Assembly (NCBI GenBank): GCA_910585525.1
Contig: CAJUFR010000011.1
Location: 1 to 59,065 of the forward strand
Reading direction: 5' to 3'
Length of the DNA: 59,065 bases
Source of the DNA: an uncultured Angelakisella sp.
GTDB lineage: Bacteria; Bacillota; Clostridia; Oscillospirales; Ruminococcaceae
The translations under genes and the position numbers were made by a program. Shown here piece after piece: positions 32,660 through 39,978 of this stretch; positions within the stretch are counted from its first letter, which is position 1, and each line of letters begins with the position of its first letter. The notes beneath the pieces are model-generated. The model had not been told where the DNA came from. It was given only the letters and a program-made list of their open reading frames with translations, and did not search any database.

Positions 32660-34000
32660 TTAGTACCGGCCAAAGTTGGCGGAATCGTCGCCGGTGAGGT
32701 CCTTGCCGAACTGGTAGTCGTTGCCGGGCAGGATGGCGTTGAGGAGGATGCCCAGGATGGCGGCGATGGCCAGGCCGGAAAGGCTGATGGTCATGCTGGC
32801 GTTCTGGAAGATGGTGATGCCGCCAACGCTGTTGAAGCCCAGGGCGGAGACCAGGATCACCGCCGCGATGATGAGGTTCCGGGAGTTGGTGAAGTCCACC
32901 TGGTTCTCCACCACGTTGCGCACCCCGATGGCGGAGATCATGCCGTAGAGGATGAGGCTGACGCCGCCGATGATGGCGGTGGGGATGGTGTTGACGATGG
33001 CGTCGAACTTGGGGCTGACCGAGAGGATGATGGCCGCCACCGCCGCGATGCGGATGACCTTGGGGTCATAGACCTTGGTGAGGGCCAGGACGCCGGTGTT
33101 CTCGCCGTAGGTGGTGTTGGCGGGGCCGCCGAAGAAGCCGGCCAGGGTGGTGGCCAGGCCGTCGCCCAGCAGCGTCCGGGCCAGGCCGGGCTTGGCGATG
33201 AAGTTCTGGCCCACGGTGGCGGAGATGGCGGCCATGTCGCCGATGTGCTCCATCATGGCGGCCAGGGCGATGGGCATGATGGTGAGGATGGCCCCCAGGT
33301 CGAACTTAGCCATGGCGGAGGCGTGGATGGGGAAACCGAAGAGGTCGGCGGCGGCGATGGGGGCGAAGTCCACCTCCCCCAGGACCAGTGCCAGGACGTA
33401 GGAGCCCAGCACGCCCAGCAGGATGGGAACGATCTTCACCATCCCCTTGCCCCAGATGTTGCAGACGATGATGATGGCCAGGGCGGCCACCGCCAGCAGC
33501 CAGTTGGTGCTGGCGTTGCTGATGGCGGAGGGGGCCAGGATCAGGCCGATGGAGATGATGATGGGCCCGGTGACCACCGGCGGGAAGAACCGCATCACCT
33601 TGTTCACCCCGAAGAGGTGGATGAGCCCGGCCACCGCCACGTACACCAGGCCGGCGGCCACCACGCCGCCGCAGGCGTAGGGGAGCATCTCGGCGTTGGG
33701 GACGGTCAGTTCGCCGTTGGCGTCGGCCAGCTTGGGGGCCACGATGGCGAAGCCACCCAGGAAGGCGAAGGAGGACCCCAGGAAGGCGGGGACCTTGCGG
33801 CCGGTGATGAAATGGAACAGCAGGGTGCCCAGACCCGCCATCAGCAGGGTGGTGCTGACGCTGAGGCCGGTGATCAGGGGCACCAGGACAGTGGCGCCGA
33901 ACATGGCAAAGACATGCTGGATCCCCAGGATCAGCATTTTGGGCACCCCAAGGGTGCGGGCGTCGTAGATGGCCTGGTTGGACTGGTTCTCTTTGGTCAT
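32660..34000 (-). CDS. uraA: Uracil permease (NCS2 nucleobase:cation symporter)
   Basis: 446 residues, about 12-14 membrane helices. NCS2 markers: the early GIQHVFAMFGATVLVPLITG, AAMMEHIGDMAAISATVG and the signature GFFGGPANTTYGENTGVLAL; the NTTYGENTG wording points to the uracil branch rather than xanthine. Imports uracil for pyrimidine salvage. GAGGAGG lies 9-15 bases before the ATG. The gene is preceded by a 200-base leader with promoter, leader peptide and terminator (34041-34238), which should couple its expression to pyrimidine supply. Confidence 0.93.
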   Translation of the reverse strand: MTKENQSNQAIYDARTLGVPKMLILGIQHVFAMFGATVLVPLITGLSVSTTLLMAGLGTLLFHFITGRKVPAFLGSSFAFLGGFAIVAPKLADANGELTVPNAEMLPYACGGVVAAGLVYVAVAGLIHLFGVNKVMRFFPPVVTGPIIISIGLILAPSAISNASTNWLLAVAALAIIIVCNIWGKGMVKIVPILLGVLGSYVLALVLGEVDFAPIAAADLFGFPIHASAMAKFDLGAILTIMPIALAAMMEHIGDMAAISATVGQNFIAKPGLARTLLGDGLATTLAGFFGGPANTTYGENTGVLALTKVYDPKVIRIAAVAAIILSVSPKFDAIVNTIPTAIIGGVSLILYGMISAIGVRNVVENQVDFTNSRNLIIAAVILVSALGFNSVGGITIFQNASMTISLSGLAIAAILGILLNAILPGNDYQFGKDLTGDDSANFGRY

Positions 34001-34040
34001 TCTCTACATCCTCCTCAATTCTGCATCTTCCACAGGACCC

Positions 34041-34091
34041 AAAAAAAGAAGGTACTGGCGGTTTCTAAATAGAAACTCCAATACCTTCTTT
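34041..34091 (-). terminator. Attenuator (intrinsic terminator) in the uraA leader
   Basis: Minus strand: outer 14-bp arms (34078-34091 and 34045-34058, one G-U pair), small AG-side bulge, inner 5-bp arms GTTTC/GAAAC, six-base loop, then T4-T7. The stop codon of the leader ORF (34065-34067) is at the loop/3'-arm border. It lies 41 bases before the uraA ATG. Confidence 0.9.
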
Positions 34092-34181
34092 TGATAGCGC
34101 CGGTGGAAAAAGGAAGCGGGCCCTCTTCCGGGAAAAGAGGGACGCCATAGGCAAAAACAAATCTAACTGCCGGTACATCAT
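34065..34181 (-). CDS. Leader peptide of the uraA attenuator (38 residues)
   Basis: Starts at tandem ATG-ATG (34181) with AAAGGAG 9 bases upstream and runs through the whole 5' arm of the terminator to a TAG at its loop. Sequence starts MMYRQLDLFLPMASLF and ends PPALSKEGIGVSI; it is rich in Phe, Leu and Arg but lacks runs of one codon. The mRNA has U-rich stretches (TTTGTTTTTG at 34152-34161 and TTCCTTTTTCC at 34105-34115), where UTP limitation would stall polymerase. A ribosome at the stop would cover the 5' arm and prevent termination. Confidence 0.75.
   Translation of the reverse strand: MMYRQLDLFLPMASLFSRKRARFLFPPALSKEGIGVSI
34121..34141 (-). promoter_or_regulatory. Putative polymerase-pause hairpin in the uraA leader
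   Basis: CCCTCTT (34135-34141) pairs with AAGAGGG (34121-34127), 7-base loop, immediately upstream of the U-rich tract at 34105-34115. The position between the leader RBS and the attenuator is that of the pause hairpin in pyrBI leaders. Confidence 0.55.
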
Positions 34182-34209
34182 CCCTCACCACTCCTTTCCG
34201 TTCCCGGAT

Positions 34210-34238
34210 ATTATAGCGAACGGAAAGGTGTTTGTAAA
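34210..34238 (-). promoter_or_regulatory. Sigma-A promoter of the uraA leader
   Basis: Minus-strand TTTACA (34233-34238), 17-base spacer, perfect TATAAT (34210-34215). Transcription would begin near 34203, giving a leader of about 160 bases to the terminator. Confidence 0.85.
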
Positions 34239-34303
34239 GGGGGGAGGGTAGAAATTCCCCACAGTCATCCGGCGGGTATTTTGTTGATATTGCCCAAACC
34301 CGG

Positions 34304-35188
34304 TCAGTCGTTCACCTGGATGGTGATGATGGAGACATCCTCCAGGGGCTTGTTGTCCTGGGGGTCGGTGGCCACGGCAGCGATGGCGTCCACCACCTCC
34401 ATCCCCTCGGTCACCTGGCCGAAAACGGTGTGCTTATAGTCCAGGTGGGGGGTGCCGCCTACCTCCTTGTACCGCTGGACGGCGGGCTGGTACTCGTCCA
34501 GCAGTTCCTGGGACAGGCCGTTCTGCTGGTAGCCGTTCAGCTTTCCCTGGGCCTGCTCCAGCACCGCCTGGGCCTGGTCCACGGGGGCCAGGTCGATCTC
34601 CCGCTGGAGTTTGTTCACCGTCCACTGGAACTGGTAGGCCATGGCGTCGTTCTCGGTCATGGGGGTGCCGCACTGGACGATGAAAAACTGGCTGCCGTTG
34701 GTGTTGGTGCCACTGTTGGCCATGGAAAGGGCGCCACGGAAGTTGCGCAGGCCGGGGGTGAACTCGTCCTCAAAGCTGCCGCCCCAGATGCTCTCCCCGC
34801 CCCGGCCGGTGCCGGTGGGGTCCCCCCCCTGGATCATAAAGTCCTGGATGACCCGGTGGAAGATGATGCCGTCATAGTAGCCCTTCTTTGCCAGGCCGAT
34901 GAAGTTTTCCACCGCCTTGGGGGCCTGGTCGGGGTAAAGCTGCACCGTAATGTCCCCCATGGTGGTCTTGATCACCGCCGTGGGGCCGTTGGCCGGGGCG
35001 AACTGCGGGTTGGTCATGTCGTTTCCTCCTTGTTGTTGGGGCTGGGAACTCTGCTGGCTCTGGGACGGGGCCTCCTGGGAGGGCGGCTCCGAAGAGGCAG
35101 GTGTCTGGGAGGACGAGCCTCCGCCGCTGCCGCAGGCCGCCAGCATCAGCAGGGCAAGTCCTGCCGCTAGGATCTTCTGGATGGTCAT
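34304..35188 (-). CDS. Lipoprotein peptidyl-prolyl cis-trans isomerase, cyclophilin type
   Basis: 294 residues from ATG 35188 (GGAGGG upstream). Lipoprotein signal peptide with lipobox LAAC (Cys22), then a Ser/Gln/Pro-rich linker to about residue 65. The cyclophilin domain has TTMGDITVQLYPDQAPKAVE, GYYDGIIFHRVIQDFMIQGGD (key Arg and Phe), GTNTNGSQFFIVQ and KHTVFGQVTEGMEVVDAI. It carries an insertion of about 50 helical residues (MAYQFQWTVNKLQREIDLAP onward) before the last strands. Folds or isomerises extracytoplasmic proteins. Own promoter upstream. Confidence 0.94.
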   Translation of the reverse strand: MTIQKILAAGLALLMLAACGSGGGSSSQTPASSEPPSQEAPSQSQQSSQPQQQGGNDMTNPQFAPANGPTAVIKTTMGDITVQLYPDQAPKAVENFIGLAKKGYYDGIIFHRVIQDFMIQGGDPTGTGRGGESIWGGSFEDEFTPGLRNFRGALSMANSGTNTNGSQFFIVQCGTPMTENDAMAYQFQWTVNKLQREIDLAPVDQAQAVLEQAQGKLNGYQQNGLSQELLDEYQPAVQRYKEVGGTPHLDYKHTVFGQVTEGMEVVDAIAAVATDPQDNKPLEDVSIITIQVND

Positions 35189-35239
35189 GGATGGGTCCCT
35201 CCAATGGTCTTGAGTTTTTTGCAAGGGTCGTTCCGAAAC

Positions 35240-35269
35240 ATTATAGCACAGGGGGGAGGAAAAATACAA
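35240..35269 (-). promoter_or_regulatory. Promoter of the cyclophilin gene
   Basis: TTGTAT (35264-35269), 18-base spacer, TATAAT (35240-35245) on the minus strand, 51 bases before the ATG. Confidence 0.7.
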
Positions 35270-35303
35270 GCAGCGGCGGCGGAGAGGAAAATTCTCCAGA
35301 CAG

Positions 35304-35332
35304 TTGACTTCTGGCTCCAGAATGGGTAAACT
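35304..35332 (+). promoter_or_regulatory. Promoter of the DUF1292 gene
   Basis: TTGACT (35304-35309), 17-base spacer, TAAACT (35327-35332), 79 bases before the ATG. Confidence 0.7.
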
Positions 35333-35411
35333 AAGAGAGGAAGAAAAACCAGTTTTGACATCATACAGAAGAAAGGCCGGGCGGTGCCGCCGTCCGGGGG
35401 AGGACAGACGG

Positions 35412-35738
35412 ATGGACGAGAACGAGCGCATGGAAAAAGACGTTATCAGCCTGCTGGACGAGGACGGCAAGGAGCACGAGTTTGAGATCGTAGACGCTCT
35501 GGAACTGGAGGGCAAGCAGTACCTGGCCCTGGTCCCCCTTTACGACGAGAGCCAGGCGGAAGAGGCCCTGGAGGACAGCGGCGAACTGGTGATCCTCCAG
35601 GTCAGCGAGGAGACCGACGAGGACGGGGAGCAGTACCTGGACGCCATCGAGGACGAGGACCTGTACAACCGGGTAGCCGAACTGTTTATGGGCCGCCTGG
35701 AGGACTACTTCGACTTCGAGGAAGAGACCGAGGAGTAA
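35412..35738 (+). CDS. DUF1292 family protein (YrzB-like)
   Basis: 108 residues from ATG 35412 (GGACAGACGG upstream). Very acidic. Family pattern: DVISLLDEDGKEHEFEIVDA, LEGKQYLALVPLYD, VILQVSEETDEDGEQYL and LYNRVAELFMGRLEDYF. Widespread in Firmicutes, commonly next to the yrrK/mltG region, function unknown. Here it stands alone, with its own promoter and repeat copy C downstream. Confidence 0.88.
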   Translation: MDENERMEKDVISLLDEDGKEHEFEIVDALELEGKQYLALVPLYDESQAEEALEDSGELVILQVSEETDEDGEQYLDAIEDEDLYNRVAELFMGRLEDYFDFEEETEE

Positions 35739-35755
35739 ATCCCCCCCGTAAAACC

Positions 35756-35875
35756 AGCCCAAGTCTCCAGGCACCCACTAAAACGAACCCGAACCCTAAG
35801 GCCGCGAAGCGGCCGAGCAGGGCCCGCCTCCAGGCGCATGCCTGGCAGAGCCCGCCTCCAGGCGCGTGCCTGGCC
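35756..35875 (+). repeat. Dispersed structured intergenic element, family 1, copy C
   Basis: Head AGCCCAAGTCTCCAGGCACC, stem GGCCGC/GCGGCC around GAA, then AGCAGGGCCCG and a tail made of two tandem units, each with a palindrome CCAGGC-GC(A/G)T-GCCTGG. The tail differs wholly from that of copies A and B, although head and stem are the same. Confidence 0.7.
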
Positions 35876-35885
35876 TGCGGCGTGC

Positions 35886-36050
35886 GTGATTACCGGTTAA
35901 TATAATCCAACACTTATATTAAGGGAGCCTTAAGCTCCGTGCGCGGATTGCAGACCTCCCGGCCCCCGCCGGACGAAGGGAGCGTGATGCGCAGGGCGGG
36001 CACCCACCTGTCGGTAGACGGGTTTTATCATCCGGTGTAACGGCGTTGCG
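35886..36050 (+). ncRNA. Putative structured RNA, possibly 6S RNA
   Basis: About 165 non-coding bases, less GC-rich at the ends. They fold as a rod: the ends around TTACCGG (35890-35896) and CCGGTGTAA pair, a small hairpin GGAGC/GCTCC lies on the 5' side (35934-35958), and a terminal arm TGCGC ... CTCCC ... GGGAG ... GCGCA covers about 35959-36010. The motif GGGCACCCACCTG near the 3' end resembles what I remember of 6S RNA 3' regions. A terminator follows at 36071. No clear promoter; the identification is tentative. Confidence 0.4.
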
Positions 36051-36070
36051 GGTCTTTTCTTTTCCAATCA

Positions 36071-36108
36071 AAAAACCTCTGCCCGGCTTGGCCTGGCGGA
36101 GGTTTTTT
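36071..36108. terminator. Bidirectional terminator between putative RNA and hxlR
   Basis: 13-bp stem, A5CCTCTGCC (36071-36083) with GGCGGAGGT5 (36095-36107), serving the plus-strand RNA and the minus-strand hxlR. Confidence 0.85.
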
Positions 36109-36186
36109 CTTGTTCCGACGCTATATCACAAGGACCCTTTCACCCAAAAAGTCCTCCCCGGGCGCCTTTGGATCTGCTCCAGATCA

Positions 36187-36582
36187 TCAAACACCGTCGG
36201 CGTCCTCCCCGTCCCCCCTTTCGCACCCCCGCCGGTACCCTGCCGGGCAGAGGTGCCCTTCGCTCCAGCGCACCATCTCCTCCAGCACCGGCACCAGGCT
36301 CTCCCCCAGGGGCGTCAGGGTGTACTCCACCCGGGGCGGCACCTGGGGGTAGACCTCCCGGTGGAGCAGCCCGTCCCGCTCCAACTCCCGAAGCTGCTTG
36401 GTGAGGGTGGACTGGGTGATCCCCTCCAGCCGCCGTGTCAACTCCCCGAACCGCTGCATCCGGTAAAAGGAGACATACCACAGGATGAGCAGCTTCCACT
36501 TGCCCCCCAGCATCCCTTGGAGCAGGCTCATGGGCAGGCACCGGGCCATAGTCTCCGGCTCCTGGAACTTGTTCTTCGCCAT
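36187..36582 (-). CDS. HxlR-family winged-helix transcriptional regulator
   Basis: 131 residues from ATG 36582 (GGAGGG 6 bases upstream). HxlR core: LLQGMLGGKWKLLILWYVSF, RFGELTRRLEGITQSTLTKQLRELERDGLL (given in part: GITQSTLTKQLRELERDGL) and VEYTLTPLGESLVPVLEEM. Single Cys residues at 20-30 and near the C-terminus (CPAGYRRGC) could sense redox or electrophiles as in relatives. Divergent from the radical-SAM gene, the likely target. Confidence 0.92.
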   Translation of the reverse strand: MAKNKFQEPETMARCLPMSLLQGMLGGKWKLLILWYVSFYRMQRFGELTRRLEGITQSTLTKQLRELERDGLLHREVYPQVPPRVEYTLTPLGESLVPVLEEMVRWSEGHLCPAGYRRGCERGDGEDADGV

Positions 36583-36635
36583 CGTTTTCCCTCCATGGTG
36601 CAAAAAATGATACTACTTCTAAAAAAAGACCGTAC

Positions 36636-36664
36636 TTGTATTTCCGCCTGTACCATTTTATCAT
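36636..36664 (+). promoter_or_regulatory. Promoter of the radical-SAM gene overlapped by a GTAC dyad
   Basis: TTGTAT (36636-36641), 17-base spacer, TATCAT (36659-36664). The segment GTACTT...CTGTAC (36632-36653) covers the -35 and spacer and is a plausible HxlR operator. Confidence 0.5.
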
Positions 36665-36699
36665 AAGGACAAGAAAAAATCAAAAAAGGAGTTGTCTTT

Positions 36700-37632
36700 A
36701 TGCACTACACCGGCACCATCTGGCGGCCGCCCTACGAGGCGGGTTCGCTGCTCATCCAGGTGACGGCGGGCTGCACCCACCACCGCTGCAAGTTCTGCAC
36801 CCTCTACGACGACCTCCCCTTCCGGTTCCGCCTTTCCCCCATGGAGGAGGTGGAAGCCGACCTGCTGGAGGCCCAGATGGAACTGCGCGGCATCGACGAG
36901 GCCCGGCTGAAGCTGGGGGGACTGGAGCGCCGCCCCCAGGTGGGGCGGGTGTTCCTGGTGGGGGCCAACCCCTTCGCCCTGGCCTTCGCCAAGCTGGAGA
37001 AGATCGCCCGGCTGGTCCGCCAATACTTCCCCGAGTGCCGGACCATCGGCTGCTTCGCCCGGGTCACCGACGTGGCCCGCAAAAGCCGGGAGGAACTGGC
37101 GGAACTGTCCCGGCTGGGGTATGACGGCATCTCCATAGGAGTGGAAACGGGGGACGACCAGGCCCTGGCCTTTATGGACAAGGGCTACCCCGCCAGCGAG
37201 ATCGTCACCCAGGCCGGGCGGCTGGACCAGGCGGGCATCCGGTACTTCTTCATGTACCTGGCGGGGCTCTCCGGGGAGGGGAAGGGGGAGGAGGGGGCGG
37301 CAAAGAGCGCCGCCATCTTCAACCAGACCCGCCCCCAACTCATCGGCTCCTCGATGCTCACCGTCTGGCCCGGCTCCCGGCTGCACCAAGAGATGGAGGC
37401 GGGAAATTGGCGGGAGGAGAGCGAGCGGGAAAAGCTGCGGGAACTCCGCGCCCTGGTGGCGGGGCTGGAGATACCCACCCGCTTCGCCACCCTGGGGGCC
37501 TCCAACGCCGTCTGGGCCGAAGGAAAACTCCCCCAGGAGAAGGCGCGGGTGCTGTCCGCCCTGGACGATGCCCTGGCCACCCAAAAGGAAGAGAGCCTGC
37601 GCCTCTACCGGGAAACGCTGCCCCACCTGTAA
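36700..37632 (+). CDS. Radical SAM protein (B12-independent, COG1032-like), substrate unknown
   Basis: 310 residues. The [4Fe-4S]-SAM motif is GCTHHRCKFCTLY near residues 25-37, a C-x4-C-x2-C spacing seen in this subfamily. It continues with FLVGANPFALAF, a conserved ISIGVETGDDQALAFMDKGY and LTVWPGSRLHQEME. No extra Fe-S cluster domain is obvious. AAAAAAGGAG precedes the ATG. Divergent from hxlR across 117 bases, so probably regulated by it. Confidence 0.88.
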   Translation: MHYTGTIWRPPYEAGSLLIQVTAGCTHHRCKFCTLYDDLPFRFRLSPMEEVEADLLEAQMELRGIDEARLKLGGLERRPQVGRVFLVGANPFALAFAKLEKIARLVRQYFPECRTIGCFARVTDVARKSREELAELSRLGYDGISIGVETGDDQALAFMDKGYPASEIVTQAGRLDQAGIRYFFMYLAGLSGEGKGEEGAAKSAAIFNQTRPQLIGSSMLTVWPGSRLHQEMEAGNWREESEREKLRELRALVAGLEIPTRFATLGASNAVWAEGKLPQEKARVLSALDDALATQKEESLRLYRETLPHL

Positions 37633-37690
37633 AAGATCATTCAAAAGCGGGCGGCCATCCACATAGGACGGCCGCCCGCTGAACAGTCTG

Positions 37691-38179
37691 TCACTCCGCC
37701 TGGCCGGAGGACCTTTTTCTGTACCCGGAGCATATCCATGCCACCACCGCCGTGGCCACCACCATGGCGATCAGGTGGAAGGTCATGCCAGGAAAGACCT
37801 CCCGCAAAAAATCGATCTCCCACGACAGACACCTTTCCAGCATCACCACCGCAAAGACGGCCAGGTAGACGCCAATACAGCGGACCAGGAGTTGCTGCCG
37901 CTCCTTCCGTGTTTGGAAGGCGTCCTTCAACTCATTCTGCTGCCGCTCCAACACCTCTGTTTTAAGGGTAAGGGTGTCCACCTCCGACGGCCTCAGCAGA
38001 TAGTCGATGGTGACATGGAAGCTGTCGCTGAGCGCTATGAGTTTATCTGTCTCTGGCATCGCCTGCCCGGACTCCCACTTAGAGACCGATTGGCGTGAAA
38101 CATCCAGCTTCTCCGCCAGCTGCTCCTGGGTCAAACCATGGGCCTTCCTCAGTTCCAAAATCTTCTCTGCTGTGTTCAT
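37691..38179 (-). CDS. XRE-type HTH protein with C-terminal membrane segments
   Basis: 162 residues from ATG 38179. HTH residues 4-58 (EKILELRKAHGLTQEQLAEK, VSRQSVSKWESGQAMPETDK), a short coiled coil (about 70-95), then two hydrophobic segments (IGVYLAVFAVVMLERCL and FHLIAMVVATAVVAWIC) and a basic tail. Membrane-tethered XRE regulators of this plan are common in Clostridia; target unknown. A strong terminator separates it from the upstream flavoprotein operon. Confidence 0.88.
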   Translation of the reverse strand: MNTAEKILELRKAHGLTQEQLAEKLDVSRQSVSKWESGQAMPETDKLIALSDSFHVTIDYLLRPSEVDTLTLKTEVLERQQNELKDAFQTRKERQQLLVRCIGVYLAVFAVVMLERCLSWEIDFLREVFPGMTFHLIAMVVATAVVAWICSGYRKRSSGQAE

Positions 38180-38301
38180 GTTGATGACCTCCGTGATCTT
38201 GATGCCATTATCATACCAAAAACAGGGACCGCAAGCCATCAATGGAACTGTATTTCTTGTCAACCCGTGGTTGCGGACCGCGTACAGAGCCGATATATAC
38301 C

Positions 38302-38342
38302 AAAAACACCCGCCCACCAAACCGGTGGACGGGCGTTTTTAA
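38302..38342 (-). terminator. Intrinsic terminator of the flavoprotein operon
   Basis: 13-bp stem on the minus strand (ACGCCCGTCCACC with GGTGGGCGGGTGT, two G-U pairs), loop GGTTT, followed by TTTTGG; the T5 on the plus side makes it possibly bidirectional. The sequence closely resembles the terminator at 21604-21645. Confidence 0.85.
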
Positions 38343-38365
38343 AAAGCTATCCGCAGTATCCCCGC

Positions 38366-38710
38366 TTACATATCCCGGGAAGCCACCCAGGCCGCGCCGG
38401 TGCCGCAGATATCCGGCACCACCACGTCCCCTACCTTCACCGGGGCGGTGAGTTCCACGCTGTCCAGCAGCTTCATGGCGTCCTGGATCATCCCCTTGGG
38501 GATGTCCTTATCCGTCTTGACCGGCAGCCGCTTGTGGATGCCCCCGGCGATCTTCACCGTGGAGGTGATGACCCGGGTCGGGTTCGTCAATTCTTTCTTG
38601 CCGTAGTCCACGCCCCGGGCGCAGCCGAAGCCGGTGACCTCGTAGTTGTTATCCTCGTCCACCGCAAGGTGGCACCCCTTGGGGCAGACGATGCAGATCA
38701 GATTTGTCAT
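38366..38710 (-). CDS. DUF1667 protein, third component of the flavoprotein operon
   Basis: 114 residues from ATG 38710. Cys-rich start CIVCPKGCHLAVDE followed by GFGCARG, a probable metal or Fe-S site, then the family core RVITSTVKIAGGIHKRLPVK and KLLDSVELTAPVKVGDVVV. It always accompanies the two flavoproteins encoded upstream in anaerobes with GlpA-like dehydrogenases. Probably an electron-transfer or assembly subunit; its precise role is unknown. 13 bases after the previous gene. Confidence 0.92.
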   Translation of the reverse strand: MTNLICIVCPKGCHLAVDEDNNYEVTGFGCARGVDYGKKELTNPTRVITSTVKIAGGIHKRLPVKTDKDIPKGMIQDAMKLLDSVELTAPVKVGDVVVPDICGTGAAWVASRDM

Positions 38711-38723
38711 GGTAAACCCTCCC

Positions 38724-39977
38724 TTACTGCTTCTCCACCGTGATGGTGATGGTCGCCCCCTGGGCCTTGTCCAGCAGGACACGGGGGATGGCGATCTTCT
38801 CCATCTCGCCGGGGGCCATATGCTCCCGCTTGAACTGGCAGAGGACGTTTTCCCCGTCCTTTACCTGGATGACCATATCCCGGTAGACGTTGTTCACGCG
38901 GAAGAACACCTCTACCGTTTTCTCCACGTTCTCCCGGCGGATGTGCTGGGGGACGGTGTAGGTGACGCAGCTGCCGGTCTTGACCTCCAGCACGCTGCCC
39001 CGGGCCTGCTCCCCGGCGGCGTACTTGGCGGCGGCGGCGCCGGCCCGCATGCTCTCGGCGGTGACGAAGTCCACCAGGTCATGGACGTGGACCACGTTGC
39101 CGCAGCCGAAGATGCCGGGGACGCTGGTCTCCATGTTCTCGAACACCACGGCGCCGTTGGTCCGGGGGTCCATCTGGATCTTGGCGGAGCGGGTCAACTC
39201 GTTCTCCGGGATCAGGCCCACCGAAAGGAGCACCGTGTCGCAGTCAAAGACGATCTCGCTGCCGGGGATGGGGGCCCGGTTCTCGTCCACCTTGCTGACC
39301 ACCACCTTCTCCACCCGCTCCTTGCCCTGGATGTCGGTGATGGTGTGGGAGAGGTAGAGGGGGATGCCGTAGTCGTTGAGGCACTGGACGATGTTCCGGT
39401 TCAGGCCGTTGGAGTAGGGGCAGAGTTCGACGCAGGCCAGCACCTTGGCCCCCTCCAGCGTCATCCGGCGGGCCATGATGAGGCCGATGTCGCCGGAGCC
39501 CAGGATGACCACCCGCTTGCCGCACATCCAGCCCTCCATGTTGACGTACCGCTGGGCGGCGCCGGCGGTGAAGATACCGGCGGGCCGGTCGCCGGGGATG
39601 GCGATGGCGCCCCGGGTCCGCTCCCGGCAGCCCATGGAGAGGACCACAGCCTTGCCCTCCAGGGCCTGATAGCCCTCCTTGGTGTTGATGCAGTGGACCA
39701 CCTTGTCCTGGCTGATCTCCAGGACCATGGTGTCCAGCTTCACCTCCACGTCGGTCTTGCGGAGCATCTCCACGAACCGCCCGGCGTACTCGGGGCCGGT
39801 GAGTTCCTCCTTGAAGTAGTGGAGGCCGAAGCCGTTGTGGATGCACTGGTTCAGGATGCCGCCCAGTTCCTTGTCACGCTCGATGATAACGATCTTCTTC
39901 GCGCCCTTTTCGGAAGCGGAGCAGGCGGCGGCAAGGCCGGCGGGGCCGCCGCCGATGATGATGACGTCGTATTTCAT
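38724..39977 (-). CDS. FAD/NAD(P)-dependent oxidoreductase (GlpA-operon type)
   Basis: 417 residues. FAD-binding start MKYDVIIIGGGPAGLAAACS, then ELGGILNQCIHNGFGLHYF (conserved Cys), second dinucleotide site VVILGSGDIGLIMARRM near residue 165, and FAD/NAD motif FGCGNVVHVHDLVD. C-terminal ~90 residues are a small beta domain. Works with the preceding GlpA-like dehydrogenase, probably passing electrons to NAD(P) or the respiratory chain. Starts 1 base after that gene's stop. Confidence 0.92.
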   Translation of the reverse strand: MKYDVIIIGGGPAGLAAACSASEKGAKKIVIIERDKELGGILNQCIHNGFGLHYFKEELTGPEYAGRFVEMLRKTDVEVKLDTMVLEISQDKVVHCINTKEGYQALEGKAVVLSMGCRERTRGAIAIPGDRPAGIFTAGAAQRYVNMEGWMCGKRVVILGSGDIGLIMARRMTLEGAKVLACVELCPYSNGLNRNIVQCLNDYGIPLYLSHTITDIQGKERVEKVVVSKVDENRAPIPGSEIVFDCDTVLLSVGLIPENELTRSAKIQMDPRTNGAVVFENMETSVPGIFGCGNVVHVHDLVDFVTAESMRAGAAAAKYAAGEQARGSVLEVKTGSCVTYTVPQHIRRENVEKTVEVFFRVNNVYRDMVIQVKDGENVLCQFKREHMAPGEMEKIAIPRVLLDKAQGATITITVEKQ

Positions 39978-39978
39978 G

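Noticed and set aside
34041..34238. Purine riboswitch or PyrR-binding leader before the permease
   Set aside because: No purine-riboswitch core or PyrR anti-antiterminator loop; the single long terminator overlapping a leader ORF fits another mechanism.
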